A stretch of DNA of 64,000 nt, from positions 57,448 through 121,447 of the forward strand of contig JAOZMT010000001.1 in the NCBI GenBank assembly GCA_029934175.1, read 5' to 3'. This DNA is from Victivallales bacterium (GTDB taxonomy: Bacteria; Verrucomicrobiota; Lentisphaeria; Victivallales; JAUVCU01). The notes below the pieces were generated by a model. That model was not told the origin of the DNA, made no database searches, and saw nothing but the letters and a program-made list of their open reading frames with translations. This document shows, piece after piece, positions 38,774 through 46,944 of this stretch (position 1 is its first letter; each line of letters begins with the position of its first letter). The position numbers were made by a program, and so were the translations under genes.

Positions 38774-39398
38774 TCGCATATATCTCCTCCTTTATTTTTA
38801 AAATTGCTTCTTTTGGATTTTTTGATTTAGTAATATAACTACCAAAAATCAATATTTCGGGACTAAATGGAATAAGATATTTAATATCTTTCGGTTTTAA
38901 ACCGCCAGCTATTGCAATTGGAACTGAAAATGATTTGCAGAATTTTTCAATTTCACTAAAAGAGATTCCCTTTGAACTTTGAATATCAATTGCAATATGG
39001 AAGCTAAAATAATCTGGAAGAAATGGTTCAATTTCTTTTCCTCTTGAAATTTTTTCCTTGACACCAATGAAATCAACCATTACTTTTTTATCTTGATTTT
39101 TTGCTTGCGTAATTGCTGACTCTATCGTTTCTAGCTCGGCTTGAGCACATACTGTCATTATGTCAGCTCCAGCATCAAATGCTATTTTAGCTTCTAAAGC
39201 ACCTACATCCATTGTTTTTGTATCAGCTAAAATCAATAGATAAGGAAATTCTCTCTTCATTTCCTTTATTACTTTTAAACCTTCAGTTTTTAATAAGGGC
39301 GTTCCAATCTCAATAATATCTGCATAAGGAGCGACCTGTTTTGCAATCTTTAATGCTTCATCTTTATTTGGAATATCTAAGGCCACCTGAATTTTCAT
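38754..39398 (-). CDS. 3-hexulose-6-phosphate synthase-like (OMPDC superfamily)
   Basis: A 214-residue TIM barrel of the OMP decarboxylase superfamily. QVALDIP (D8), DIIEIGTPL (E30) and LADTKTMDVG (D59, K61, D64) match the HPS signature more closely than true OMP decarboxylase (DxKxxDI) or UlaD (LADAKIADAG). HPS condenses formaldehyde with ribulose-5-phosphate or, in reverse, makes ribulose-5-phosphate for PRPP. No 6-phospho-3-hexuloisomerase is in the window, so the host must supply it. The AGGAGG site overlaps the holin-like gene. Confidence 0.78.
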   Translation of the reverse strand: MKIQVALDIPNKDEALKIAKQVAPYADIIEIGTPLLKTEGLKVIKEMKREFPYLLILADTKTMDVGALEAKIAFDAGADIMTVCAQAELETIESAITQAKNQDKKVMVDFIGVKEKISRGKEIEPFLPDYFSFHIAIDIQSSKGISFSEIEKFCKSFSVPIAIAGGLKPKDIKYLIPFSPEILIFGSYITKSKNPKEAILKIKEEIYANEKASI

Positions 39399-39615
39399 TA
39401 TTAGTCCTCCTTAAAATTCCTCTAATAAAACCATTTAATTCCGAAATTTCTCTGGAGTGTTGTTCCAATCTCTCATAAATACTAGTTAGATGATTATCAA
39501 CGATATCCTTTAATCCATTTTGAAGATCATTTCTTAATGATCGTATTTGATAAAGAACTATTCCAATAATAACTGTCAATAAACTGCCAACTATTTCTCC
39601 AATCCAATTTTCCAT
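39364..39615 (-). CDS. Single-span membrane protein, holin candidate
   Basis: An 83-residue protein with one N-terminal membrane span (about residues 5-22) then an amphipathic coiled coil, like BhlA/XhlA-type holins. It has an AGGAGGAACTTCCA site. The endolysin lies 14 kb away on the same strand, so the assignment is tentative. Confidence 0.4.
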   Translation of the reverse strand: MENWIGEIVGSLLTVIIGIVLYQIRSLRNDLQNGLKDIVDNHLTSIYERLEQHSREISELNGFIRGILRRTNNENSGGLRYSK

Positions 39616-39627
39616 TGGAAGTTCCTC

Positions 39628-40527
39628 CTATATTAAGAAATTGTTTATTATTATTGGATTGATTCCTAAATCATAGGCTTCAGCTATTATATTTCTATAA
39701 ATTTTTGTGATTTTAACAGAAGAAACTTTAGCCTTTGGAATTCCATTGCGCAATTCATTTAGAAATTTTTCATCATATGTGTTTCTGGAAATGCCGCACC
39801 AAACCAATAATGCATTGAATATTGGTCTATAAATAGTAAAACTTGTATGTCTTTTTGAAAATCTAACCTTAAATGGTACATTTTCATTGTTTAAAACCCA
39901 AACCAAAAAATTTCTTGCCAAAACATTTTGGACTTTAAAATATACCGAATCATGAACTGATTTCTTTTGAACAAATTTGAATAACAAATTCAATAATTTT
40001 TTAACTCCATTTCTATTATAGCTTTGAATTATCCTTGGTATTGTTTCTAATTCATCGGATTCTATATTATAATTTTCAAAAAATTTTTTCTTAGGATGTT
40101 TGTAAATTAAACTGTAAAGAAACATTTTATTAGCCAAATCGACATGCTTTCCATTTTTTCCATAAAGTCGTTTTCCAATCAAAATATATAAGTTATCACC
40201 AACTTTGTAATCTTTTACTAACTTACCATTTATTATTTGATCTTCTGTTGCCGAAATATATCCTAATGGCGTCATTAAACAAGTAACAGGAACTCTCTCA
40301 ACATATTTTATAATTTTTGGTAATTCAACAAACTTATCGTATGATGCAAGCGCATAAATCTTTGGAATTTGAATTCTAGGACTATCGTTATAAAAATCTC
40401 CCAAAAATATAATGCCATTTTCGGTTTGAATTATATTGTCCCAAGCAAAAATCTTATTCTTCCTCCAATACTTGTTTAACTCTATCCATTTGTGTTGGTT
40501 CACTTGGACAATAAAATCTAGGTACAA
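39628..40527 (-). CDS. Hint-domain (intein-like) protein, probably degenerate
   Basis: A 299-residue frame partly overlapping the terminase 3' end. FAWDNIIQTENGIIFLGDF resembles intein block A without its catalytic Cys. TEDQIINGKLVKDYKVGD resembles block B with His changed to Gln, and the C-terminal AYDLGINPIIINNFLI resembles block F, cut before the terminal HN. The middle part could be a worn LAGLIDADG-type domain. It looks like an intein-derived remnant beside the terminase, not a working intein. The true start is unclear: GGAGG lies about 9 nt before an ATT at 40448. Confidence 0.45.
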   Translation of the reverse strand: MYLDFIVQVNQHKWIELNKYWRKNKIFAWDNIIQTENGIIFLGDFYNDSPRIQIPKIYALASYDKFVELPKIIKYVERVPVTCLMTPLGYISATEDQIINGKLVKDYKVGDNLYILIGKRLYGKNGKHVDLANKMFLYSLIYKHPKKKFFENYNIESDELETIPRIIQSYNRNGVKKLLNLLFKFVQKKSVHDSVYFKVQNVLARNFLVWVLNNENVPFKVRFSKRHTSFTIYRPIFNALLVWCGISRNTYDEKFLNELRNGIPKAKVSSVKITKIYRNIIAEAYDLGINPIIINNFLI

Positions 40528-42064
40528 ATGTTGTATGACAATTTAGGAAACATCCAGCCAAACTGTCCAATGCGTCATTATAAGTGCAATTTGGATATTC
40601 CATTATCTCCATATTCAATTCAGTTGTTTTTCTATTCAACACTATTGTTCCATTAGCTAAATATGGTTCTAATGAACGTATTCTTATATCCTTCTCCTTA
40701 GTTGCCATTACCTTTGCAGCTCTTGGAATTGGCCTTAATCCCCTTTCTCTAAAGTAAGTCTTTAATGCATTTAAATAAAAGATTTGGCCACCTGTAGTTT
40801 CAACATATAACCTGGATAATGGGAATTTTTCTGCTACTGATGCAATTATTTCAAATTGCTCTGTCTGCCTACAAATCTTTGAAATATTTTCTACTACATA
40901 GTATATCTTGTTTCCGTCTTCATAAGTTTTAGCTAAAACTGTAATGGAAAACAATGTAGGTGTACTTCTTCCATGTACTTTTTTTTCGCCTATTGTTGGA
41001 TCAACGTAAGCATAAAATACTAAATTTCCCCAATTTTCATCCAAAAGTTCTTCAGTGCTTTCTATAAATCTATATTCTTCAATTCTAAATGCTCTTTCAA
41101 TATCTTCTAATATCTCATTTTGTTTTTCCAAAAGAAATTGTTGTTTGCCTTCACCATAATATTCGCACATCAAGCCATAAAGAGTTTCACCTTTTTTCCA
41201 TAAGATTTCAGCACCTTTATCCATTTCATCTTTATGTTGCAAATAGAACTTTTTTGCATCTTCAAATCTATTTGGATTTGTTCTATCAGTATATATTTCA
41301 GCCCATGCATCCCATAAGTCCATTCTTTTTGGCCATTTAATAATAGATTTGAACTTAACACTACTCCAAGAAGCAAATTCTTTTGAAGTCATTAATTTAT
41401 AAAGAATATGTTCCTTACCCATTAATGTACCTGTTGTTACTATATCCGTATTATCATCTCCAGCTTTCATTACATCTCTAGTAAACCATTCATATATTTC
41501 TTTATTTCTAGATTTAGATAAAACATCTTCTCTAGAACATATATCATCGATTATTATCATATCTGGCCTATAATTTAAGTATTTACTTCCTTTAACTTTA
41601 GCTCCAGCGCCACGTGCACTAATGGCTGCATTATTGTTGGTAACAATAAAATTGCCACGCCAAATTGGGCCAATACCAGTTACTTCTGGATAAATTAATG
41701 TTAAATAAGGATTATTTTCTAATTCATCTTTAATAGACAATAAATTCTGCTCAGCTAAAGTATCCGAAGCTCTTAATAAAAAACAATAGCGTTTTCTTCT
41801 AGTGCATATTAGCCATAGAATAACAATTTCATCTAAAGTAGTTTTTCCATGTCCACGTGGAGCGATGATTACTTTTCTTACTTTTTTTCCTTTTCCAACT
41901 TCATTTTGAAAAACATCTAATATGGCATCATGACATGGACTTAATGGTTTATAAATTTTATGTTTAAAACAAACAGAAATGAATATACGTATATTTTTAT
42001 CACATAATTGTCTAGCGACAGATATAGGTACTTCTTTGCCGTTAATTTTGATACTATCTCTCAT
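40454..42064 (-). CDS. terL: Terminase large subunit
   Basis: A 536-residue DNA-packaging motor. Walker A is APRGHGKTT (about residues 69-76), Walker B is DMIIIDDI (168-175), and TGTLMG (211-216) looks like the coupling motif. The nuclease domain starts with YAYVDPTIG (D355) and has the later acidic NDALDSLAGC. Both ATPase and nuclease parts are complete, with no internal intein. It overlaps the small gene upstream. Unusually, it lies 21 kb from the portal gene and on the opposite strand. Confidence 0.9.
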   Translation of the reverse strand: MRDSIKINGKEVPISVARQLCDKNIRIFISVCFKHKIYKPLSPCHDAILDVFQNEVGKGKKVRKVIIAPRGHGKTTLDEIVILWLICTRRKRYCFLLRASDTLAEQNLLSIKDELENNPYLTLIYPEVTGIGPIWRGNFIVTNNNAAISARGAGAKVKGSKYLNYRPDMIIIDDICSREDVLSKSRNKEIYEWFTRDVMKAGDDNTDIVTTGTLMGKEHILYKLMTSKEFASWSSVKFKSIIKWPKRMDLWDAWAEIYTDRTNPNRFEDAKKFYLQHKDEMDKGAEILWKKGETLYGLMCEYYGEGKQQFLLEKQNEILEDIERAFRIEEYRFIESTEELLDENWGNLVFYAYVDPTIGEKKVHGRSTPTLFSITVLAKTYEDGNKIYYVVENISKICRQTEQFEIIASVAEKFPLSRLYVETTGGQIFYLNALKTYFRERGLRPIPRAAKVMATKEKDIRIRSLEPYLANGTIVLNRKTTELNMEIMEYPNCTYNDALDSLAGCFLNCHTTFVPRFYCPSEPTQMDRVKQVLEEE

Positions 42065-42407
42065 ATAGATTCTTAGTTAAATCTTTTTCTAATTTTTCAA
42101 TTTCTTCTTGCGCTAGAACATCAGCTTTTTTCTTAGGAACTTTCTCTTTTATTAAGCCAGTGACTTTAGCCAACAATTCCAAAAGACGTATTATGTTTGA
42201 TTGATAAGAAACCGCTAATTTCTCATTTCCAGTTCCTGGAATATTACAATCGTATAGCCTACTTCTAGCAATGCCAAGTTGTTCGACTATCGTTAGAATT
42301 AATAATTTTTTTCTTTTTCCTTCTTGAGAGTTTAATACATCAGCTTTAACTTCTCTGAGTGCTTCGTTAACCTGTTCAACTATAATTTTTTCATTAATTT
42401 CTTCCAT
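42054..42407 (-). CDS. Terminase small subunit candidate
   Basis: A 117-residue helical protein starting at an ATG inside the bS21 3' end. LLILTIVEQLGIARSRLYDC may be a helix-turn-helix-type segment, with a coiled-coil-like C-terminus. Its position directly before terL, overlapping it by 11 bp, is the main reason for the call; the sequence match is weak. Confidence 0.4.
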   Translation of the reverse strand: MEEINEKIIVEQVNEALREVKADVLNSQEGKRKKLLILTIVEQLGIARSRLYDCNIPGTGNEKLAVSYQSNIIRLLELLAKVTGLIKEKVPKKKADVLAQEEIEKLEKDLTKNLYER

Positions 42408-42639
42408 CTTTCTTCTTTTTCTTTTTAACTCTTGCAAATCTTAGACGTAAACGTCTTCTCCTACGAGCTTCTTTTTTCCTTTGTTTAGCTAATATCCTTT
42501 CTCGTTTCTTTTCGCTTGGTTTTTTATAAAATTGCCTTTCACGGAACTCCTTGATTATAGGACGACTTTCTTCAATAAATTGTCGAAGCATAAATTCAAA
42601 TTTTGGATCAACTTTTTCTTCTTCAATTCTAGCTTCCAT
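42394..42639 (-). CDS. rpsU: Ribosomal protein bS21-like
   Basis: An 81-residue very basic protein. FREFRERQFYKKPSEKKRER-type order (ending EFRERQFYKKPSEKKRER) followed by AKQRKKEARRRRRLRLRF matches bS21, where the pattern is RREFYEKP...ERKRAK. bS21 sits on the 30S platform near the anti-Shine-Dalgarno region and affects initiation. Phage copies are known and are thought to favour phage mRNA. It is about 10 residues longer than typical bS21 and overlaps both neighbours. Confidence 0.72.
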   Translation of the reverse strand: MEARIEEEKVDPKFEFMLRQFIEESRPIIKEFRERQFYKKPSEKKRERILAKQRKKEARRRRRLRLRFARVKKKKKKDGRN

Positions 42640-42946
42640 TTTCTTCTTTCAAAATCAAATTTTCTTCATGTGGTTCTAATGGAATATTTTTTAAAATAAA
42701 TTTGATATCCTCAATAGTAAAAAATATAAGAATTTCGCCATTTCCAAAGCTAACATAAGTGCCATAAGCGATTTTATTTGGATCTTCACTTTTTTTCAAC
42801 ACATCTCTAAGAAGCTTAATCAAAGTGATTTTTTCTTCAGTTCCAAGGTAAATTGCAACACGAGCTTTTTTAAAAACAATTGCATAGGATAATGTACCAT
42901 TACGTGTAAAACCTTTTTTAATTTTTAATCTTTCATTTTCTACCAT
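42629..42946 (-). CDS. Hypothetical protein
   Basis: A 105-residue alpha/beta protein without a recognised family. It opens the terminase operon and is followed with an 11-bp overlap by the bS21-like gene. Confidence 0.55.
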   Translation of the reverse strand: MVENERLKIKKGFTRNGTLSYAIVFKKARVAIYLGTEEKITLIKLLRDVLKKSEDPNKIAYGTYVSFGNGEILIFFTIEDIKFILKNIPLEPHEENLILKEENGS

Positions 42947-42969
42947 TAAACCTCTCCTTGATTTTCTTT

Positions 42970-42998
42970 CATTTTAACCTAAAATCCTAATTTGTCAA
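42970..42998 (-). promoter_or_regulatory. Possible sigma70-type promoter
   Basis: A good TTGACA with a weak -10 (AAAATG) at 17 bp. It would drive the bS21-terminase operon. Confidence 0.4.
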
Positions 42999-43657
42999 GC
43001 TCTAATTTTTATAGAAAATTCATTATATTTTTTAATAAATTCTTTTAAAGAGTCTTTTGTATATTGATTTGGAACATCATATCTTTCAGTTGGATTTGCT
43101 AATTGTATGTAATATTTACTAGTCTTCCCAACTATCTGCAAAACATTTTCTAAATCTTTAAAATTCAATAATGCACTATGTACGGTAGTCCTAAATTCAT
43201 GCGGAATTGTCTTAACAATCTTAATTGATTTTTTAATCTTTTCGACTGAGAACTTAGCTCTTATAATCTTCTTGTATTTTTCAAATGGTGCTTTAATATC
43301 CATAGCAATGTAATCTATTAATCTTTCTTGAATGAGAGAATTCAGCAAATTAGGATTAGTACCATTTGTATCCAATTTAATTAATAATTTCAATTTCTTA
43401 ACTTCCTTACAAAATTCGAGTAAGTCATTATGTAAAGTGGGTTCACCGCCTGAAATAACTATTCCATCAATTAGTGTTTTCCTTTTTTCTATGAAATTAA
43501 TAGTATCTTCTAATGAGAAATTACCTTTTTTTCTAGGAATTAAATGATAATTATGGCAAAAGATACAGTTCCAGTTGCAACCTTGAGTGTAAATTACGGT
43601 TGACAGAAATCCTTCGTAATCGATAGTTGAAAATGGAGTAAAGCCTGCTATTTCCAT
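42995..43657 (-). CDS. nrdG: Anaerobic ribonucleotide reductase activating protein (radical SAM)
   Basis: A 220-residue radical-SAM enzyme. CNWNCIFC (about residues 27-34) binds the [4Fe-4S] cluster, and VISGGEPTL is the AdoMet-binding GGE motif. It makes the glycyl radical in NrdD. Its start shares one base with the nrdD stop. The 220-residue length is that of the longer NrdG/PflA-like type with a fuller barrel, rather than the short E. coli-type form. Confidence 0.88.
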   Translation of the reverse strand: MEIAGFTPFSTIDYEGFLSTVIYTQGCNWNCIFCHNYHLIPRKKGNFSLEDTINFIEKRKTLIDGIVISGGEPTLHNDLLEFCKEVKKLKLLIKLDTNGTNPNLLNSLIQERLIDYIAMDIKAPFEKYKKIIRAKFSVEKIKKSIKIVKTIPHEFRTTVHSALLNFKDLENVLQIVGKTSKYYIQLANPTERYDVPNQYTKDSLKEFIKKYNEFSIKIRA

Positions 43658-45471
43658 TATGGCGACTTATTGTTCAAATTAAATCTTTTCCTATTTTGAA
43701 ATTCTTCTTGTTTCCCTTTATTCCATAGTTTTGTTGGTCTATAATATCCAACTACACGATCATAAATTTCACATGCAGTTCCACATTCTATGCATTTTTC
43801 CATTTTTCCTTGATAAGTGCATTTGCATTTAGGACAATAAGAGAAAGTTGGTGTAATCGCAAAATATGGAATTTTGGTTTTATATGTAAGCATTCTAATC
43901 AAAGGCCAAACAGAATATGGTTGTAACTTTTCTCCAACAAAAATAAGAAACATACTTCCACCTGTAAACAAAGGCAAAATTTTGTCGTAATGTTTTATGT
44001 AATCATATAGATCATCTGAATAATCCACTGGCAATTTTAGTCCATTAGTAATAAATTGTTTATCATAGTTTTTGAGAAATTTTGCAAATCTATAGCAACA
44101 CCCTTCACCAGGTGCTTCTTCCCAATTAAATAGATATCCTGTTTTTTGCTGCCATTTCAAAATTTCTTGTCTTACTATATTAGCTATTTTCAAACAAAAA
44201 TCTGTAAAATTATCAGGTTTCCCTAAGAAAATCCATGCTTCCCAAGCACCTTGAACTGATACAGTTAAGAAATGATGTGAAAAATCTTTGAGATAATGTC
44301 TTAAATACGGAAACAGTCCGTATTTCCAAAGTTTATCAACTATCTGCCTTTTCTTAATTAATGCAACACATGCAAGATTAACATAGCCAATTAAGGCTTG
44401 AAAGAATCTAAATTTATAATTTTGAGCTATAAGTGGCAAATTGATATCTACTACACCTAAACTTCCAGTTTGTGGTGAACTTCCACCAATAGAAGTTCCT
44501 ACATTTCGCTTTAATTCAGTTAAATCAAGACGCAATCTGCAACACATGCTACGAATGTCCGAAACATCCAAATCACTCGAAATCATATTTTGATAATAAC
44601 CGCCGCCTTTATATGCAGTCCATTCCCATAATAATTCTTGAATATCTTCAGGAACTCTTTGTTTAAAGTCTTTTGTGATATTTATTGTAATTACAGGAAA
44701 AGTAAAAGGCCTTCCCTGAGAATCGCCTTTAATTAATAATTTCAACAAATTTCTGTTTATTCTATTCATCAATGCTTGCAATCTTTTATACTCACCATAA
44801 GTTATGTCTAATGGTTTTCCAGCTATAACAGGAAGATTTTTGAGATAATCTGGCACTGTGAAATCTATTGTGAGATTGACAAATGGCGTTTGATTCCACC
44901 TACTAGGAGTATTGATACTATATATAAATTCTTGCAATCTTTGATAAATTTCTCTATCGCTTAATTCATCAAGTTCCAAATATGGTGCTAAAAGTACATC
45001 AAAATCATTTAATGCTACTGCACCTGCTATTTCATTTGAAACAGTACCGATGAAATTAACTAATTGACCTAATGCTGAACTAAAATGTTTTGGCGGTGCG
45101 GAACATGCCGTATTTGAGATGGCTGGTGGAAAACCTTTGGATAAAATTAGATAGGTATCGAAGCCGCAACAATATGCGGCAATACCCATATTTAAATCGT
45201 GAATGTGGAGATATCCATTTCTATGTGCATCTGCTATATCGCCTTTGTACAAATTTTCCAAACAATATTCTGCAACTTCATGTCCAGCTAGATATTTTTC
45301 TAATTGCGCTAAGGAATATATGGTGTTGGCATTTTCTCTTTCACGCCAATCTTTCCTTTCCAAATAATCCAAAACTCTGTTTTTTATCTGCCCAATTGCT
45401 CCAATAGAATTGGATAAACAAGTTTTCAAAAAATAAAATGCTTTCTTCACAAAAGAAAAAAACTGTTTCAT
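43657..45471 (-). CDS. nrdD: Anaerobic (class III) ribonucleoside-triphosphate reductase
   Basis: A 604-residue enzyme reducing ribonucleotides to deoxyribonucleotides without oxygen. Visible are NGYLHIHDLNMG, AAYCCGFD, FTFPVITINI, the C-terminal zinc site CPKC...CIEC and the glycyl-radical segment DRVVGYYRP near residue 575. The N-terminal ATP-cone regulatory domain of cellular enzymes is absent, so allosteric shut-off by dATP is probably lost, as suits a phage. It forms an operon with nrdG and lies downstream of a ferredoxin and an HTH protein. Confidence 0.9.
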   Translation of the reverse strand: MKQFFSFVKKAFYFLKTCLSNSIGAIGQIKNRVLDYLERKDWRERENANTIYSLAQLEKYLAGHEVAEYCLENLYKGDIADAHRNGYLHIHDLNMGIAAYCCGFDTYLILSKGFPPAISNTACSAPPKHFSSALGQLVNFIGTVSNEIAGAVALNDFDVLLAPYLELDELSDREIYQRLQEFIYSINTPSRWNQTPFVNLTIDFTVPDYLKNLPVIAGKPLDITYGEYKRLQALMNRINRNLLKLLIKGDSQGRPFTFPVITINITKDFKQRVPEDIQELLWEWTAYKGGGYYQNMISSDLDVSDIRSMCCRLRLDLTELKRNVGTSIGGSSPQTGSLGVVDINLPLIAQNYKFRFFQALIGYVNLACVALIKKRQIVDKLWKYGLFPYLRHYLKDFSHHFLTVSVQGAWEAWIFLGKPDNFTDFCLKIANIVRQEILKWQQKTGYLFNWEEAPGEGCCYRFAKFLKNYDKQFITNGLKLPVDYSDDLYDYIKHYDKILPLFTGGSMFLIFVGEKLQPYSVWPLIRMLTYKTKIPYFAITPTFSYCPKCKCTYQGKMEKCIECGTACEIYDRVVGYYRPTKLWNKGKQEEFQNRKRFNLNNKSP

Positions 45472-45500
45472 TTCGCCCTCCGAAAAGAAGTGGTGTTTTT

Positions 45501-45529
45501 ATCTTAAAACATTTTTTTCTTTTTGTCAA
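45501..45529 (-). promoter_or_regulatory. Sigma70-type promoter for nrdD
   Basis: TTGACA, 17 bp, TAAGAT. Confidence 0.55.
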
Positions 45530-45606
45530 GATTTTTTGTCTATGTAGTAAACTGCTATTAAAATTGCGAATACACAAAAACAATACCAAATTGCTAATTC
45601 ATACAT
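45526..45606 (-). CDS. 26-residue membrane micro-peptide
   Basis: MYELAIWYCFCVFAILIAVY, then YIDKKS. One membrane span. GGAGATTGAAAA precedes the ATG, which overlaps the stop of the HTH gene. Confidence 0.45.
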   Translation of the reverse strand: MYELAIWYCFCVFAILIAVYYIDKKS

Positions 45607-46168
45607 TTTTCAATCTCCTATCTAAATCTTCTAAAATTTTTTTATGCTTTCCGAGTTTGATTTTATTTAATAAATCAATCGCTTCTTTACAAACTTTGTC
45701 GGGATGTGCACGTATTAAATAATCTAAAAAATTTATCACTATATCAGGTTTAATTTCAACTTTGCTTTTCTTAGAATAATATGGACAAGAAGTTACGATA
45801 TAAATAAAACCTTCGTCTAATCTAGTACTTTTTTTAAGAACATAAAGCTCTTCTGTACAATGACCAGACATTTCACAAGTTTTACATAATGAATCATTTG
45901 CATTGCTTATGTGTACAAGTTCAACATGTATTCCATTAATTTCGAAACTTTTCTCATCATTTTGCTTTTGCATTAAATCATTATGGATTTTTTTTAAAAG
46001 AATTTGATTCAAGAGACTTTTTGCTTTATCTTTTGGAAAATCAATTTTTCCAGATTTATATTTTAGAAACTTAGGTCTTGAAATGCCTAATAATTTTTGC
46101 ACTTTACTTTGGCTAAGACGTTTTCCATAAGCTAATTCTAAAAATTCCAAAAAAGCATTGAAATCCAT
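45599..46168 (-). CDS. HTH protein with cysteine cluster
   Basis: A 189-residue protein. Residues 15-50 (RLSQSKVQKLLGISRPKFLKYKSGK) form a helix-turn-helix of Cro/XRE type. The middle has CKTCEMSGHC and a later CPYY, which could bind a metal or Fe-S cluster. It may be a redox- or metal-sensing regulator of the adjacent nrd genes. Regulation is inference from position only. Confidence 0.6.
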   Translation of the reverse strand: MDFNAFLEFLELAYGKRLSQSKVQKLLGISRPKFLKYKSGKIDFPKDKAKSLLNQILLKKIHNDLMQKQNDEKSFEINGIHVELVHISNANDSLCKTCEMSGHCTEELYVLKKSTRLDEGFIYIVTSCPYYSKKSKVEIKPDIVINFLDYLIRAHPDKVCKEAIDLLNKIKLGKHKKILEDLDRRLKNV

Positions 46169-46354
46169 TTAATCTCCTTCCATTTTAATACAGTCATTCG
46201 GACAACTTTCCACACAATTGCCGCAACCCATACAATCATCTGGAAATATTGCCTGAGCTTTATTTCCAACTAATGCCCAAACTCCATTAGGGCAAACTTC
46301 AACGCATTCACCACATCCCGTACAGCATTCATCTATGTGAATGATTTTTTGCAT
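46169..46354 (-). CDS. 2[4Fe-4S] ferredoxin
   Basis: A 61-residue bacterial-type ferredoxin. CCTGCGECVEVCP and CMGCGNCVESCP each give a CxxCxxCxxxCP site, for two clusters. It probably gives electrons to NrdG or NrdD, whose genes follow in the same direction. A complete small ferredoxin gene in a phage is uncommon. Confidence 0.9.
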   Translation of the reverse strand: MQKIIHIDECCTGCGECVEVCPNGVWALVGNKAQAIFPDDCMGCGNCVESCPNDCIKMEGD

Positions 46355-46360
46355 ATTGCT

Positions 46361-46388
46361 AGTGTAAATGAAAAAATAAATTTGTCAA
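46361..46388 (-). promoter_or_regulatory. Sigma70-type promoter for the ferredoxin-nrd operon
   Basis: TTGACA, 16 bp, TACACT, reading leftward. Confidence 0.5.
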
Positions 46389-46399
46389 GAGGCTAAAAT

Positions 46400-46942
46400 G
46401 TGAAAGTGCAGGCAGGCAGCGGGCGAAGAATTGCAAAACTCCATTTTTTCATAATGTAAAATTTCTGTAAAGATTTTCTTCTGGAATTTACGAAAATGTA
46501 GATTTGACGCCGCTTGCGGCGCTTCTTGAACACCCTAATTAGTTTTGGATTTAATTACTGAGTATGGAAAAAGCAAGCACTTGGGTATTTGTATAGAAAG
46601 CATAGTGTGGATTATCCTAAAAGACTCTGGAACTAGTTTTTACTAGCAGACCTTCTTATAGTTGTTCGTATGTGCACTGGTGTATGAATGTTTCGTACGG
46701 AATATTCGTTTCGAGTGATTTGTTTTTTGAAAGTTTAACCAAAATAGCTCTGGTTGTTAAATTTTGACTGGAATGTTATTAGTTCTTCTGTCAGCCTATA
46801 AGTACAGGATGGACCCTATAAGACACTGTCGAATGCTTGGGACATAGTATGTGAATCTGAATGGTTTTATTCGTTCTCAGATGAACCACCTTTGGAATTG
46901 GCCTTGAAGGTCACTTGGTTCTCTTTCTGCCTCTTTTTTTTT
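46400..46942 (+). ncRNA. Candidate large structured non-coding RNA
   Basis: About 540 nt without a usable ORF, visibly richer in G and C than its surroundings. It holds many hairpins: CGCCG-CTTG-CGGCG (46508-46521), CTAGT-TTTT-ACTAG (about 46634), AACCA...TGGTT (about 46738), ATCTGA/TCAGAT (46855-46882) enclosing GAAT/ATTC, and GAACCA/TGGTTC (46883-46921) enclosing GGCCTT/AAGGTC. The last is followed by a run of nine T (46934-46942), which sets the strand and the likely 3' end. The repeated CCTATAAG (about 46794 and 46814) may be a loop motif. Large ornate phage RNAs such as GOLLD and ROOL are the closest known idea, but no match is claimed. The 5' end is not defined. Confidence 0.6.
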
Positions 46943-46944
46943 CT

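Noticed and set aside
38754..39398. Orotidine 5'-phosphate decarboxylase (PyrF)
   Set aside because: The superfamily fits and PyrE is present, but the core reads LADTKTMDVG, the HPS pattern, not the DxKxxDIP pattern of PyrF.
40454..42064. Intein inside the terminase
   Set aside because: The terminase reading frame runs uninterrupted through ATPase and nuclease motifs; the Hint-like segment is a separate, shifted frame downstream.
45341..45589. Minus-strand 82-codon ORF across the nrdD start
   Set aside because: A shifted-frame shadow of nrdD; it also covers the nrdD promoter.
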